Origin: Pseudobacillus wudalianchiensis
GTDB lineage: Bacteria > Bacillota > Bacilli > Bacillales > Domibacillaceae
Assembly (NCBI RefSeq): GCF_001685015.1
Contig: NZ_MAYT01000029.1
Coordinates: forward strand, 62,001-126,000
DNA length: 64,000 nt
Direction: 5' to 3'
The translations under genes were made by a program, and so were the position numbers. The notes below the pieces were generated by a model, which was not told the origin of the DNA, ran no database searches, and worked only from the letters and a program-made list of their open reading frames with translations. Shown one piece after another: positions 18,332 to 25,453 of the stretch (its first letter is position 1; each line of letters begins with the position of its first letter).

Positions 18332-18907
18332 ATGAATCTATTACATGATGTGTTAACGTACAATGAAAAATTTGTATCTGATAAAATGTATGAGGAATTT
18401 ACAACAGATAAATTCCCTGATAAGCGTGTAGTCATTTTAACTTGTATGGATACACGCCTTGTAGAGCTAGTTACGAAAGCCATGAATTTTAGAAATGGTG
18501 ATGTCAAAATCGTTCGCAACGCTGGAGCAATCGTGAATCATCCGTTCGGGAGTATTATGAGAAGTTTACTCGTAGCCGTTTATCAGCTGCAAGCAGATGA
18601 AGTACTAATAGTGGGTCACCATGACTGTGGGATGAGTACTTTATCTAGTGAAGCGATTCTGGGAGCTATGAAGAAACGCGGCGTTAAAGAAGACACAATT
18701 GATACACTTCGCCATGCAGGCGTTGAGGTAGACCAATGGCTTGAGGGCTTCAGCAGTGTAGAAGAAAGTGTAAAGCATAGTGTCGGTATGGTGAAATACC
18801 ATCCACTTATGGTAAAGGATATCCCAGTACACGGGCTTGTCATTGACCCTGAAACTGGAAAACTGGATCTTATTGTGAATGGATATGAAACGGAAGCAGC
18901 TCTTTAA
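18332..18907 (+). CDS. ytiB: Beta-class carbonic anhydrase, YtiB type
   Basis: Zinc enzyme interconverting CO2 and bicarbonate in the cytosol, 191 residues. Ligand and catalytic motifs are visible: LTCMDTR (first Cys and the Asp-Arg dyad) and VGHHDCGM (His and second Cys). The FRNGDVKIVRNAGA segment matches the family. The start uses GAAGGGG about 8 bp upstream. Monocistronic with a terminator that overlaps the stop codon. Confidence 0.92.
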   Translation: MNLLHDVLTYNEKFVSDKMYEEFTTDKFPDKRVVILTCMDTRLVELVTKAMNFRNGDVKIVRNAGAIVNHPFGSIMRSLLVAVYQLQADEVLIVGHHDCGMSTLSSEAILGAMKKRGVKEDTIDTLRHAGVEVDQWLEGFSSVEESVKHSVGMVKYHPLMVKDIPVHGLVIDPETGKLDLIVNGYETEAAL

Positions 18908-18923
18908 GAGCTGCTTCTTTTTT
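18893..18923 (+). terminator. Terminator overlapping the carbonic anhydrase stop
   Basis: GAAGCAGCTCTT and AAGAGCTGCTTC form a near-perfect stem and are followed by a T-run; the stop codon lies within the loop region. Confidence 0.9.
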
Positions 18924-18936
18924 ATGAATACCTCTA

Positions 18937-18981
18937 TTGCAAAAACTAATTATATTAGTTAAAATGTTAACAACGTTAACA
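18937..18981 (+). promoter_or_regulatory. Promoter with palindromic operator for the MBL-TetR operon
   Basis: TTGCAA at 18937-18942 and TAAAAT at 18960-18965 are spaced by 17 bp. Directly on the end of the -10 lies the perfect palindrome TGTTAAC-AAC-GTTAACA (18965-18981). A repressor there would block transcription start. The second gene of the unit encodes a TetR-type repressor, so autoregulation is the natural inference. Confidence 0.65.
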
Positions 18982-19000
18982 GAATGGGAGTATGATAAAA

Positions 19001-19717
19001 ATGAAAATAACAAAGAACGGCACCGTATTTCAATTAACGTTTATGCCTCGTCTATTTCCTGTAAATTGTTATTTAGTTGAAGAAGAACAGGAACTCACCC
19101 TTATCGATGCAGCTCTTTCTTATAGCGGGAAAGGAATTCTACATGCTGCCAAGCTCATTGGAAAGCCAATAACAAGAATCGTTATAACACACGCTCACGA
19201 TGACCACGTTGGGGCTCTCGATACGTTAAAACAAGCATTGCCGGATGTACCTGTCAGCATTTCGACAAGGGATTCTTTATTATTTTCCGGTGATGTACGT
19301 TTGCTGGAAAATGAAGCAACTTCCCCCATACGCGGAGGAGTTCCAAAAAGGATTAAAACCCGGCCAGACTCTTTCCTTCAAGAAGGCGATCGGATTGGCT
19401 CGCTGGAAGTGATCGCTTCGCCAGGACATACCCCAGGCTCTATTGCACTTCTTGATACTCGCAACCGGAGTTTAGTTGCCGGAGATGCTTTTCAGACGAG
19501 AGGCGGAGCGGCAGTGGCCGGAGTCATGAAACCTTTCTTTCCTTTTCCTGCATTCGGCACATGGGATAAAGCGACTTCACTTCAAAGTGCTAAAAAACTG
19601 CAAAGCCTTAACCCAAGCTTACTTGCGATCGGACACGGAAAAATGATGGAACAGCCTAATCATTTAATGAAAAAGGCCATTATAGAAGCAGAGCAAAAAT
19701 TATATCAAGGATCTTAA
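19001..19717 (+). CDS. Metallo-beta-lactamase-fold hydrolase
   Basis: About 238 residues with the zinc motif THAHDDHVG (HxHxDH), then SPGHTPGS, AGDAF and GHGKMM as later metal-ligand positions, so a binuclear centre is expected. The N-terminal FPVNCYLVEEE strand is typical of the glyoxalase-II/YobT-like branch. Two ATGs compete; GGGAG lies 1 bp before the first (18992) and 10 bp before the second (19001), so the second is preferred. The substrate is unknown. It shares an operon with a TetR regulator 14 bp downstream. Confidence 0.85.
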   Translation: MKITKNGTVFQLTFMPRLFPVNCYLVEEEQELTLIDAALSYSGKGILHAAKLIGKPITRIVITHAHDDHVGALDTLKQALPDVPVSISTRDSLLFSGDVRLLENEATSPIRGGVPKRIKTRPDSFLQEGDRIGSLEVIASPGHTPGSIALLDTRNRSLVAGDAFQTRGGAAVAGVMKPFFPFPAFGTWDKATSLQSAKKLQSLNPSLLAIGHGKMMEQPNHLMKKAIIEAEQKLYQGS

Positions 19718-19731
19718 GAGGTGAAAATACA

Positions 19732-20331
19732 ATGTCTCCCCGTATGAAGTTAGATGTGTCTGTTATTCTGCAAAAAGCGATAGAACTCATTGATCAACAC
19801 GGAATGGAATACCTTTCAATCGGCTCATTAGCCAAAGAACTGCAAGTGCGCCCTCCTTCACTCTACAACCATATTAGCGGACTGGATGAGTTAAAACAGA
19901 AATTAGCCATTCACGGCATCAAAGCCTTGTATGAACGTATGCTTCAAGAGGCAGCAGGGCGTTCTGGTGATGAAGCGATCCGCGCACTCAGCAAAACTTA
20001 TCTTCAATTTGTCAGAACACATCCCGGTCTTTACGAGGCAGCTACTCGCTTTCCGGATCCTGAAGACAAGGAGCTGCAGCAGGCACAGCAGGCTGTAGTC
20101 AACCTTGCGGTTAAAGTACTAGAGGTATATCATTTGAAGAAAGAGACAGCTGTTCATTTAGTGAGAGGGCTGCGGAGTATTCTGCACGGCTTTTCTTCGC
20201 TGGAGCAAATGGGGGGATTCGCGATGTCACTAAACGTCGATGAGAGCTTTTCCCTTCTCATTAACACGTTTATTGAAGGCATTCATTTAATGGCTATGAG
20301 GGAAAAAGATGAGATACAATCAGAAGAATGA
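19732..20331 (+). CDS. TetR/AcrR-family repressor with WHG-type C-terminal domain
   Basis: A 199-residue regulator. The N-terminal helix-turn-helix reads LSIGSLAKELQVRPPSLYNHISGLDEL, a TetR DNA-binding domain with the YNHI recognition end. The C-terminal part (about 80-190, FVRTHPGLYEAATRF and LRSILHGFSSLE) looks like the TetR_C_33/WHG ligand domain. It is co-transcribed with the MBL-fold hydrolase and probably binds the palindrome at 18965-18981. The ligand is unknown and may be related to the hydrolase substrate. Confidence 0.88.
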   Translation: MSPRMKLDVSVILQKAIELIDQHGMEYLSIGSLAKELQVRPPSLYNHISGLDELKQKLAIHGIKALYERMLQEAAGRSGDEAIRALSKTYLQFVRTHPGLYEAATRFPDPEDKELQQAQQAVVNLAVKVLEVYHLKKETAVHLVRGLRSILHGFSSLEQMGGFAMSLNVDESFSLLINTFIEGIHLMAMREKDEIQSEE

Positions 20332-20415
20332 AATGGCTATAAAGGCTCTATTATTTTAGTTGTTGATTTTGCTGCGGTCAGTTAATAAAACAACAGATGC
20401 CTTTAGCAAAGCGTT

Positions 20416-20450
20416 ATAAAAAGGAGAACGCTTTAAACGTTCTCCTTCTT
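20416..20450. terminator. Bidirectional terminator between tetR gene and the cobalamin operon end
   Basis: AAGGAGAACG (20421-20430) and CGTTCTCCTT (20438-20447) form a 10 bp stem. A-run upstream and T-rich sequence downstream let it work on both strands, so it should end the MBL-TetR transcript and the minus-strand cobalamin operon. Confidence 0.85.
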
Positions 20451-20457
20451 CATTAGT

Positions 20458-21159
20458 CTATCCAAATTGAATGTCCAAAGGGGTATACAAGCCATTAGAC
20501 ATTTCTCGCAGCTTTGGCACACTGCTATGATTAGCTGCCACTAAAAAACAAGTGGCCGGCCCAGCAGATTTGTTTAGGTTAAGAGAGCAATAAAAAGCTC
20601 CTATTTGCCGCTTTTCCCTGCCGACTAAGGTTTTTATCTCATGAACAATTCCTTTTGAACCAACAGGTAAAACACTATAAACCCCTTCTACTTCAAGCAC
20701 TTGACGAAATAATGAAAGCGAAGCAACCGACTCTGCTTCAGAAATCACTTCCGGACCAACGAGCGGTTTCCCCATTACACCATAACAGACCGTTTTCTCG
20801 TCGAGCTGGTCTACCTCTCGTACGTGACGGCCGATCACCGTAATGCTTACGGCTGATTCACTCATCGTAAAGTTTGTTTCGGTGCTGCCTGTTAGTTCAG
20901 CCGTACATTCCGCTTCATGGACAGCACGCTTTACACCTGTGGCTAACTTTTCCCAGGCTGCTTCACTCGCGAAGTTCTGGAGTACGACAGCAAAAGGCTC
21001 TCCCCCTGCAGCCAAACATTCCATAAGCGCAACACGCGCGGAAAAATAGCCGACTGTCTCATAATCTGCCTTTACATGATCACCCGGCTTTTCCCCGATG
21101 GAGCCACTATTGTCAGCTGCAATCACAAGTCCATTCGTATAAATAACATCCCGCTTCAC
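20458..21159 (-). CDS. cblS: Alpha-ribazole kinase CblS (PurM/AIR-synthase-like)
   Basis: Predicted to phosphorylate alpha-ribazole to alpha-ribazole phosphate, which supplies the lower ligand for CobS. The 233-residue protein has the ATP-binding style of the AIR-synthase/ThiL family (ADNSGSIGEKPGD near residue 16, YFSARVALMECLAAGG, TVIGRHV). Listeria and Geobacillus CblS are known to belong to this family and pair with transporter CblT. Here the GTG start overlaps the stop of an S-component gene in a B12 operon lacking cobT, which makes the assignment strong by context. Last gene of the operon, followed by a terminator. Confidence 0.8.
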   Translation of the reverse strand: MKRDVIYTNGLVIAADNSGSIGEKPGDHVKADYETVGYFSARVALMECLAAGGEPFAVVLQNFASEAAWEKLATGVKRAVHEAECTAELTGSTETNFTMSESAVSITVIGRHVREVDQLDEKTVCYGVMGKPLVGPEVISEAESVASLSLFRQVLEVEGVYSVLPVGSKGIVHEIKTLVGREKRQIGAFYCSLNLNKSAGPATCFLVAANHSSVPKLREMSNGLYTPLDIQFG

Positions 21160-21644
21160 ACGTGCACACCACCGAAGTGTTTTTCAAATAGTGTTTGCAA
21201 GCGAGGCAAGGCTACCCAAGCAAGCACACTATTTAGAACAGAAGCCACAACGAGTGAAGGAACAATGGCCACATAAAATTCCCAGCCCATAGCGAAAATA
21301 AACGGAACAGGCAGAACAAACCCATTCAACACAATGAACGTTATAATAGCAGCTATTCGTTTATGAGAATGATAGATTTTAGCGAATAGCCAAACAGCCC
21401 CTGCCATTTCAGCAGCTATTAAGAAATGGAAAGGCCCCATCGGCATTCCTCCAGTCAGTGCTGAAAGCAAATGGCCAAAGGCGGCAACGAGTGCACCTGG
21501 CCCGGCTCCTAGAAGTCCGGCTGCCAGTAAAGCTGGAAAAGAATCTAGCGCGACACTCGCTAGGATGGCTGGCACTTTAATCATCCCGCCGACAACCGAT
21601 AAAGCGGTAAATAAAGCGAGCCAGGAGATCCTTTTAACCTTCAC
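21156..21644 (-). CDS. cblT: Alpha-ribazole ECF-type transporter S component CblT
   Basis: Small hydrophobic membrane protein (about 163 residues) with several helices and the pattern of ECF substrate-capture subunits (LALFTALSVVGGMIKVPAI, GPFHFLIAAEMAGA). The frame extends upstream to 21704, but AAGGAAG lies 6 bp before the GTG at 21644, which overlaps the end of pduO, so that start is used. It would rely on a shared ECF energising module encoded elsewhere. Pairing with the kinase cblS in a cobalamin-riboswitch operon supports alpha-ribazole uptake. Confidence 0.78.
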   Translation of the reverse strand: MKVKRISWLALFTALSVVGGMIKVPAILASVALDSFPALLAAGLLGAGPGALVAAFGHLLSALTGGMPMGPFHFLIAAEMAGAVWLFAKIYHSHKRIAAIITFIVLNGFVLPVPFIFAMGWEFYVAIVPSLVVASVLNSVLAWVALPRLQTLFEKHFGGVHV

Positions 21645-22233
21645 TTTTATCTTCCTTTCTTTTGCCATCACGAAAGACCTTCGCACTCCGAATGTATTCC
21701 ACATCCTTTACCCCTAGCCGGAAGTTAATCACGCGGGCAATCGCAAAGAAATAATCAGAAAGACGATTTAAATATTGAAGCGTAACTGGATGAATTCCCT
21801 CTTCTTCGCGCATAAGAGCGACAACGAGACGCTCTGCGCGGCGTGTTACCGTACGGGCAATGTGAATAGAAGCCGATGCTTTCGATCCGCCAGGTAAAAT
21901 AAAGCGCTCTAATTCTGGTGCTTCTTTTATATAGTCGTCAATTTTCTTTTCAAGCTCGCTGACCGATTCAGGCTGCAGCTTCCACTCCCGCTTTCCTGAA
22001 ACAGTTGCCAAGTCTCCCCCGCAGTCAAATAATTCATGCTGGATCGTCTCCAAATCTGCAAGAATATCAGTAAACTTCTCCTTATCCGCCTCGAGCTCCG
22101 CCATTGCCTGGCCGACAAAACAATTCGTCTCATCTACTGTACCGTACGCTTCTACACGCAAATGATCTTTTCCAACACGGCCTCCAATAATACTCGTTTC
22201 TCCTTTATCTCCTGTTCGCGTATAAAGTCTCAT
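21634..22233 (-). CDS. pduO: PduO-type cob(I)alamin adenosyltransferase
   Basis: Forms adenosylcobalamin or adenosylcobinamide from ATP and the Co(I) corrinoid. Length of 199 residues and motifs are typical: N-terminal ATP-binding TRTGDKGETSIIGG, GTVDETNCFVG, FILPGGSKASASIHIART and RRAERLVVAL (catalytic Arg-Glu region), then YLNRLSDYFFAIAR. Equivalent to Bacillus YvqK. GAAGGAGG precedes the ATG. It overlaps both neighbours. Confidence 0.94.
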   Translation of the reverse strand: MRLYTRTGDKGETSIIGGRVGKDHLRVEAYGTVDETNCFVGQAMAELEADKEKFTDILADLETIQHELFDCGGDLATVSGKREWKLQPESVSELEKKIDDYIKEAPELERFILPGGSKASASIHIARTVTRRAERLVVALMREEEGIHPVTLQYLNRLSDYFFAIARVINFRLGVKDVEYIRSAKVFRDGKRKEDKSEG

Positions 22234-22676
22234 TTTTCTTCCTCCTTCTGTTTAATAAATTGCGGTATGCCGTACCACACTTGAATAACTTGGCATGCCT
22301 GCTTGGCAGCATCTTGAAAGCACCAGCCAGCCGCATCCCGCCACATTCGGTCAAATGCATTTATCGGTACTACACCTTTTGTGATATCCGTACCAATAAG
22401 AATGACTTGTCGAGCCTCTTTTTCCTTTTCCCATCTCAGCCAGTCCCCCAGCTCTCTATTCCATGCTTGCCGGGCCATCTCTAAGTCTTCTTCTTTCTCA
22501 ATAAGCCGGCGAACATGCCGCTCGATCCCTTCAAATACTAAGATGGATTCTGTCCATCTTTCTATTTCTTCTGTTTCATAAAATGAGTGCCAATGATAAG
22601 GATTTACCGAAAGTTCGTATGCTTCTTTCACCCATTTCTTTTTTCCATTGAAGGCACCGCCTGTAATGAGATGCAT
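22230..22676 (-). CDS. Short CobU-like protein with degenerate P-loop
   Basis: A 148-residue relative of CobU (adenosylcobinamide kinase/guanylyltransferase). The P-loop position reads ITGGAFNGKKKW instead of GGxRSGKS, and the histidine-containing helix after the first sheet is not recognisable. The C-terminal part keeps the CobU-type TKGVVPINAFDRMWRDAAGWCFQ segment (compare G-IVP...R.FRD..G..NQ in classical CobU). It overlaps pduO by 4 bp and cobC by 49 bp. It could be a partner or regulator of the second CobU-like protein at 24869-25453; function unproven. Confidence 0.65.
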   Translation of the reverse strand: MHLITGGAFNGKKKWVKEAYELSVNPYHWHSFYETEEIERWTESILVFEGIERHVRRLIEKEEDLEMARQAWNRELGDWLRWEKEKEARQVILIGTDITKGVVPINAFDRMWRDAAGWCFQDAAKQACQVIQVWYGIPQFIKQKEEEK

Positions 22677-23254
22677 CTCTCGCCCCTCCTTAATGCAGAA
22701 AGTGAACCAGTCAGCTCATAACCGCAGCCATTTTCTATTTGCCAGTTCCAAAATTCTTTTTTCTCAGGCGCGAGCTCCACCAGCAAATGACGAATCACAC
22801 CTCCATGAGTCACGATAGCCGTTCGTTTCAGATGATTTTGAGCGAGAATATCCAGCCACTTTTTCCACGCTGCGCTAATACGGCTGCCAAACTGCTGATA
22901 ATTCTCTCCCTCTGGCAGCGGATTAGAAAATGGGTCCTGCAGCCAAGTAGTGTATTCTTCTAAATGTTCCAGTTCCTGATGAGTTTTTCCTTCCCAGCGG
23001 CCAAAATTCAGCTCGCGTAATTCCGGCCATACATCAATTTGGTTGTCCGGGAAAAAGATAGCGGCCGTGTCTATACAACGTTTTAGATCACTTGCAATCA
23101 CTTTTTCATAAAAAGGGATGTGTGCTTTATATTGCTGTAAGGCTGCTCTTCCCGCTTCACTTAATAGTGAATTTGTCCAGCCGCTAAACGCTCGTCTTTC
23201 ATTATCGACTGTTACGCCATGCCGATAGAGACCAACAACCACAAGGTCATCCAT
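22628..23254 (-). CDS. cobC: Alpha-ribazole phosphatase / histidine phosphatase
   Basis: Histidine-phosphatase fold protein of about 208 residues: LYRHGVT carries the phospho-accepting histidine near residue 11, with FGRWEGKTH, LPEGENYQQF and the second histidine in VTHGGVIRHLL. In this operon it most likely removes phosphate from adenosylcobalamin 5'-phosphate (or alpha-ribazole phosphate). The frame is open for 60 codons upstream, inside cobS, but AAGGAGCGG supports the ATG at 23254; this still overlaps cobS by 43 bp. Confidence 0.85.
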   Translation of the reverse strand: MDDLVVVGLYRHGVTVDNERRAFSGWTNSLLSEAGRAALQQYKAHIPFYEKVIASDLKRCIDTAAIFFPDNQIDVWPELRELNFGRWEGKTHQELEHLEEYTTWLQDPFSNPLPEGENYQQFGSRISAAWKKWLDILAQNHLKRTAIVTHGGVIRHLLVELAPEKKEFWNWQIENGCGYELTGSLSALRRGERCISLQAVPSMEKRNG

Positions 23255-24009
23255 AAGAGTAGTTCCGCTCCTTCCAGACTGGCACCAAGTATATCTCCTG
23301 TAATGCCGCCAAAATGTTTCAGTGCACCCCAACGGGCAAACCAAAAGAACCATACTGCGATCATAGTGAGGATTAGAAACAGAAACAGGCTGCCGCTTAT
23401 AAAGAAAAAAAGCAGTCCACTCCCCATTAACCAAAAGCCGTAGTAAACGACAAGACGGGCATCTTTCCCTTGTTGAAAAAAATAAGCAATTCCCTCTTGT
23501 TTCGCCGGCTTTACACTATTTAATGAAAGGCCGGTCATCAATTGGCTGTAAAAAGGAAGCAGGACAATCAAAAGAGCAAGTGCACTATCTCCAAATAAGA
23601 AAATTTCATATATAAAGAGAAAGCGAGAAGCGAGAAGCACAATAAGCGAGAGAACACCGAATGCCCCAACACGCGGATCTTTTAAGATTTCTAGGCGTCT
23701 ATTTATATCCCGGTAAGAAAAAAAAGCATCGCTCGTGTCAATCCAGCCGTCTAAATGAAGCCCTCCTGTCCAAATAATCAACAATAGCCAAAAAAGAAAA
23801 GCATTGCCGAGAGACGACAGCGGGGACCATTCAAGCAACATCCAAAATACACTGCCATAGATCAGCCCTTTTACTAAACCAAACAGCGGAAATACCCGTA
23901 ATGCGGCCCGCAAATGATGAGGATCTACCGGCAGCTCCTTATGAATCGGGACAGCAGAAAAAAATTGCACATTCAGCAAGAAGCCGTTCACATACATTTT
24001 CAATTGCAT
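23212..24009 (-). CDS. cobS: Adenosylcobinamide-GDP ribazoletransferase (cobalamin synthase)
   Basis: Membrane enzyme joining adenosylcobinamide-GDP and alpha-ribazole (phosphate), the last assembly step. 265 residues with many hydrophobic helices and the family motifs TGGLHLDGWIDTSDAFFS (metal-binding acidic motif) and LKDPRVGAFG. FGGITGDILGASLEGAE near the C-terminus is also typical. The ATG overlaps the end of the cobQ-like gene by 10 bp, with AGAGGA upstream. Confidence 0.95.
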   Translation of the reverse strand: MQLKMYVNGFLLNVQFFSAVPIHKELPVDPHHLRAALRVFPLFGLVKGLIYGSVFWMLLEWSPLSSLGNAFLFWLLLIIWTGGLHLDGWIDTSDAFFSYRDINRRLEILKDPRVGAFGVLSLIVLLASRFLFIYEIFLFGDSALALLIVLLPFYSQLMTGLSLNSVKPAKQEGIAYFFQQGKDARLVVYYGFWLMGSGLLFFFISGSLFLFLILTMIAVWFFWFARWGALKHFGGITGDILGASLEGAELLLWMTLWLLVSIGMA

Positions 24010-24872
24010 GAATCGTGTTCCTCTTGTTCCAAAATGGCTATAAACTTTTCCCAGTCCAAGTATGTTTGTAAATGGCTCGCCAATTGATTATATGTAGCGT
24101 CTTTATCCTTCATCTGTGTTTTTTCTTCTAATGGCGGCAACTTTCTGTTTGAAAGCGACAACACGTCTTCTTCTTCAAGCTGGTGATCAGCCAAATAAGG
24201 AAGAACAGCCAAGACAGGAATACCCGTCCGCTCTTCCAGCCAGCTTTTTCCTGCTTCAAATAAAAGCGGATCACCATGAAATTTATTAATGATAACTCCT
24301 TTAACACGGCTGCGTTCATGCGGTTCAAGCAATTCCAGCGTGCCGACGACACTGGCAAACAAGCCGCCGCGTTGCACATCTGCCACTAGTATGACTGGCA
24401 CGTCGGCTAGTTCAGCTACCTTCATATTAACAACTTCCCGGTCCTTTAAGTTCATCTCCACCGGACTGCCTGCCCCCTCGATAACGAGAAAATCAGCTAA
24501 CTCACTCAGCTTTTCTAATGAATGCCTAATCGTTTCAATCGCCTTGTCATAATACTGCTCCCGATATTTCATCCCGGCAATCACATCTATTCGTTCACCG
24601 AGCCACACGACTTCTGAGCGGCCAGGTTCCGCTGGCTTTAACAAAATAGGATTTATTTCAGGAAGCGGATCAAGCGCACACGCCTCCGCCTGCAGTACTT
24701 GCGCTTTGCCAATTTCTTTGCCATCTTCGGTAATATAAGAATAGTTCGTGACGTTTTGTGACTTAAAAGGCGCCGGCCGGAAGCCCTTTTGGAGAAGCAG
24801 TCGGCATAGTGCCGTTACGATCAGACTTTTCCCTACATCGGAAGCCGTTCCCTGAATCATAATCCCTTTCAT
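24000..24872 (-). CDS. cobQ: CobQ/CbiP-like protein lacking the glutaminase domain
   Basis: The protein of 290 residues matches the N-terminal dethiobiotin-synthetase-like ATPase domain of cobyric acid synthase: QGTASDVGKS P-loop near residue 6, PFKSQNVTNYSY, IGKAQVLQAEA, NPILLKP and VIEGAGSPVEMNL. Normal CobQ is about 490-510 residues with a C-terminal class I glutaminase (Cys-His-Glu). Here the chain ends about 45 residues after the ATPase domain and no GATase motif is seen. Precise overlaps with cobU (ATGA) and cobS (10 bp) argue against a recent frameshift. GGGGGCGAC precedes the chosen ATG. Amidation with free ammonia, or another role, is inference. Confidence 0.8.
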   Translation of the reverse strand: MKGIMIQGTASDVGKSLIVTALCRLLLQKGFRPAPFKSQNVTNYSYITEDGKEIGKAQVLQAEACALDPLPEINPILLKPAEPGRSEVVWLGERIDVIAGMKYREQYYDKAIETIRHSLEKLSELADFLVIEGAGSPVEMNLKDREVVNMKVAELADVPVILVADVQRGGLFASVVGTLELLEPHERSRVKGVIINKFHGDPLLFEAGKSWLEERTGIPVLAVLPYLADHQLEEEDVLSLSNRKLPPLEEKTQMKDKDATYNQLASHLQTYLDWEKFIAILEQEEHDSCN

Positions 24873-25453
24873 GTTGTCGCCCCCTTTTTCTTTATAAGCG
24901 GGCACCCGTGCTCCACTAGCACAGCAAGCGTCGCTTCTTCTATCAGATATTGATGAAGTTCCCCTAATGTTTTAGCATAATAAAATACAAGAGAACCGTT
25001 TAGAGGCTCATAGGCCAATTCGTTGGAGACAACAACAACGGCTCCTGCTGACTTTCTGATCTCCTCAATTCCTGTACAAATAGTCTGCTTCACCTTTGCC
25101 TGAAAAGAGGGATGCCCCCATTCCTCATCCGTTAAGTCACTGGCAAACCACTCATTCGTTAATAATGTCGTCAAGCAATCAACTAATATGACATCCTTCT
25201 TTGTAAAGCGGCTTGATAAAGCCCCTACTTGAACGGGCTGCTCCCACGTTGTCCATACTTTCCCAGACCCTTCTCTTTCTTTTTGATGCGCGCGAACACG
25301 GGCGGCCATTTCTTCATCGGTTACTTTTCCACAAGCTATATAATGAAGGCTGCCTTCTAGTCTTTCCGCTTCTAAGACAGCCTGCTTTTCTGCTTCTCCG
25401 CTCTTCCCGCTGCGCACACCACCAAGGATGACTGTTAGCTCTGCTTTTTCCAT
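24869..25453 (-). CDS. cobU: CobU-like adenosylcobinamide kinase/guanylyltransferase
   Basis: About 194 residues. It keeps the CobU P-loop LGGVRSGKS at the N-terminus, the YIACGKVTDEEMAARVRAHQKER helix (with the guanylylation-type histidine) and LVDCLTTLLTNEW. The usual C-terminal VGxGIVPxxxxxRxFRDxxGxxNQ segment is altered to SNELAYEPLNGSLVFYYAKTLGELHQ. It would activate adenosylcobinamide phosphate to the GDP form for CobS. A shorter CobU-like protein encoded 2.2 kb downstream retains the C-terminal motif that this one lacks. Confidence 0.82.
   Translation of the reverse strand: MEKAELTVILGGVRSGKSGEAEKQAVLEAERLEGSLHYIACGKVTDEEMAARVRAHQKEREGSGKVWTTWEQPVQVGALSSRFTKKDVILVDCLTTLLTNEWFASDLTDEEWGHPSFQAKVKQTICTGIEEIRKSAGAVVVVSNELAYEPLNGSLVFYYAKTLGELHQYLIEEATLAVLVEHGCPLIKKKGATT

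Noticed and set aside
24000-24872. Truncated cobQ as a frameshift or sequencing error
   Set aside because: The start overlaps cobU by ATGA and the stop overlaps cobS by 10 bp, and no glutaminase motif appears in other frames nearby; a deliberate short form fits better.
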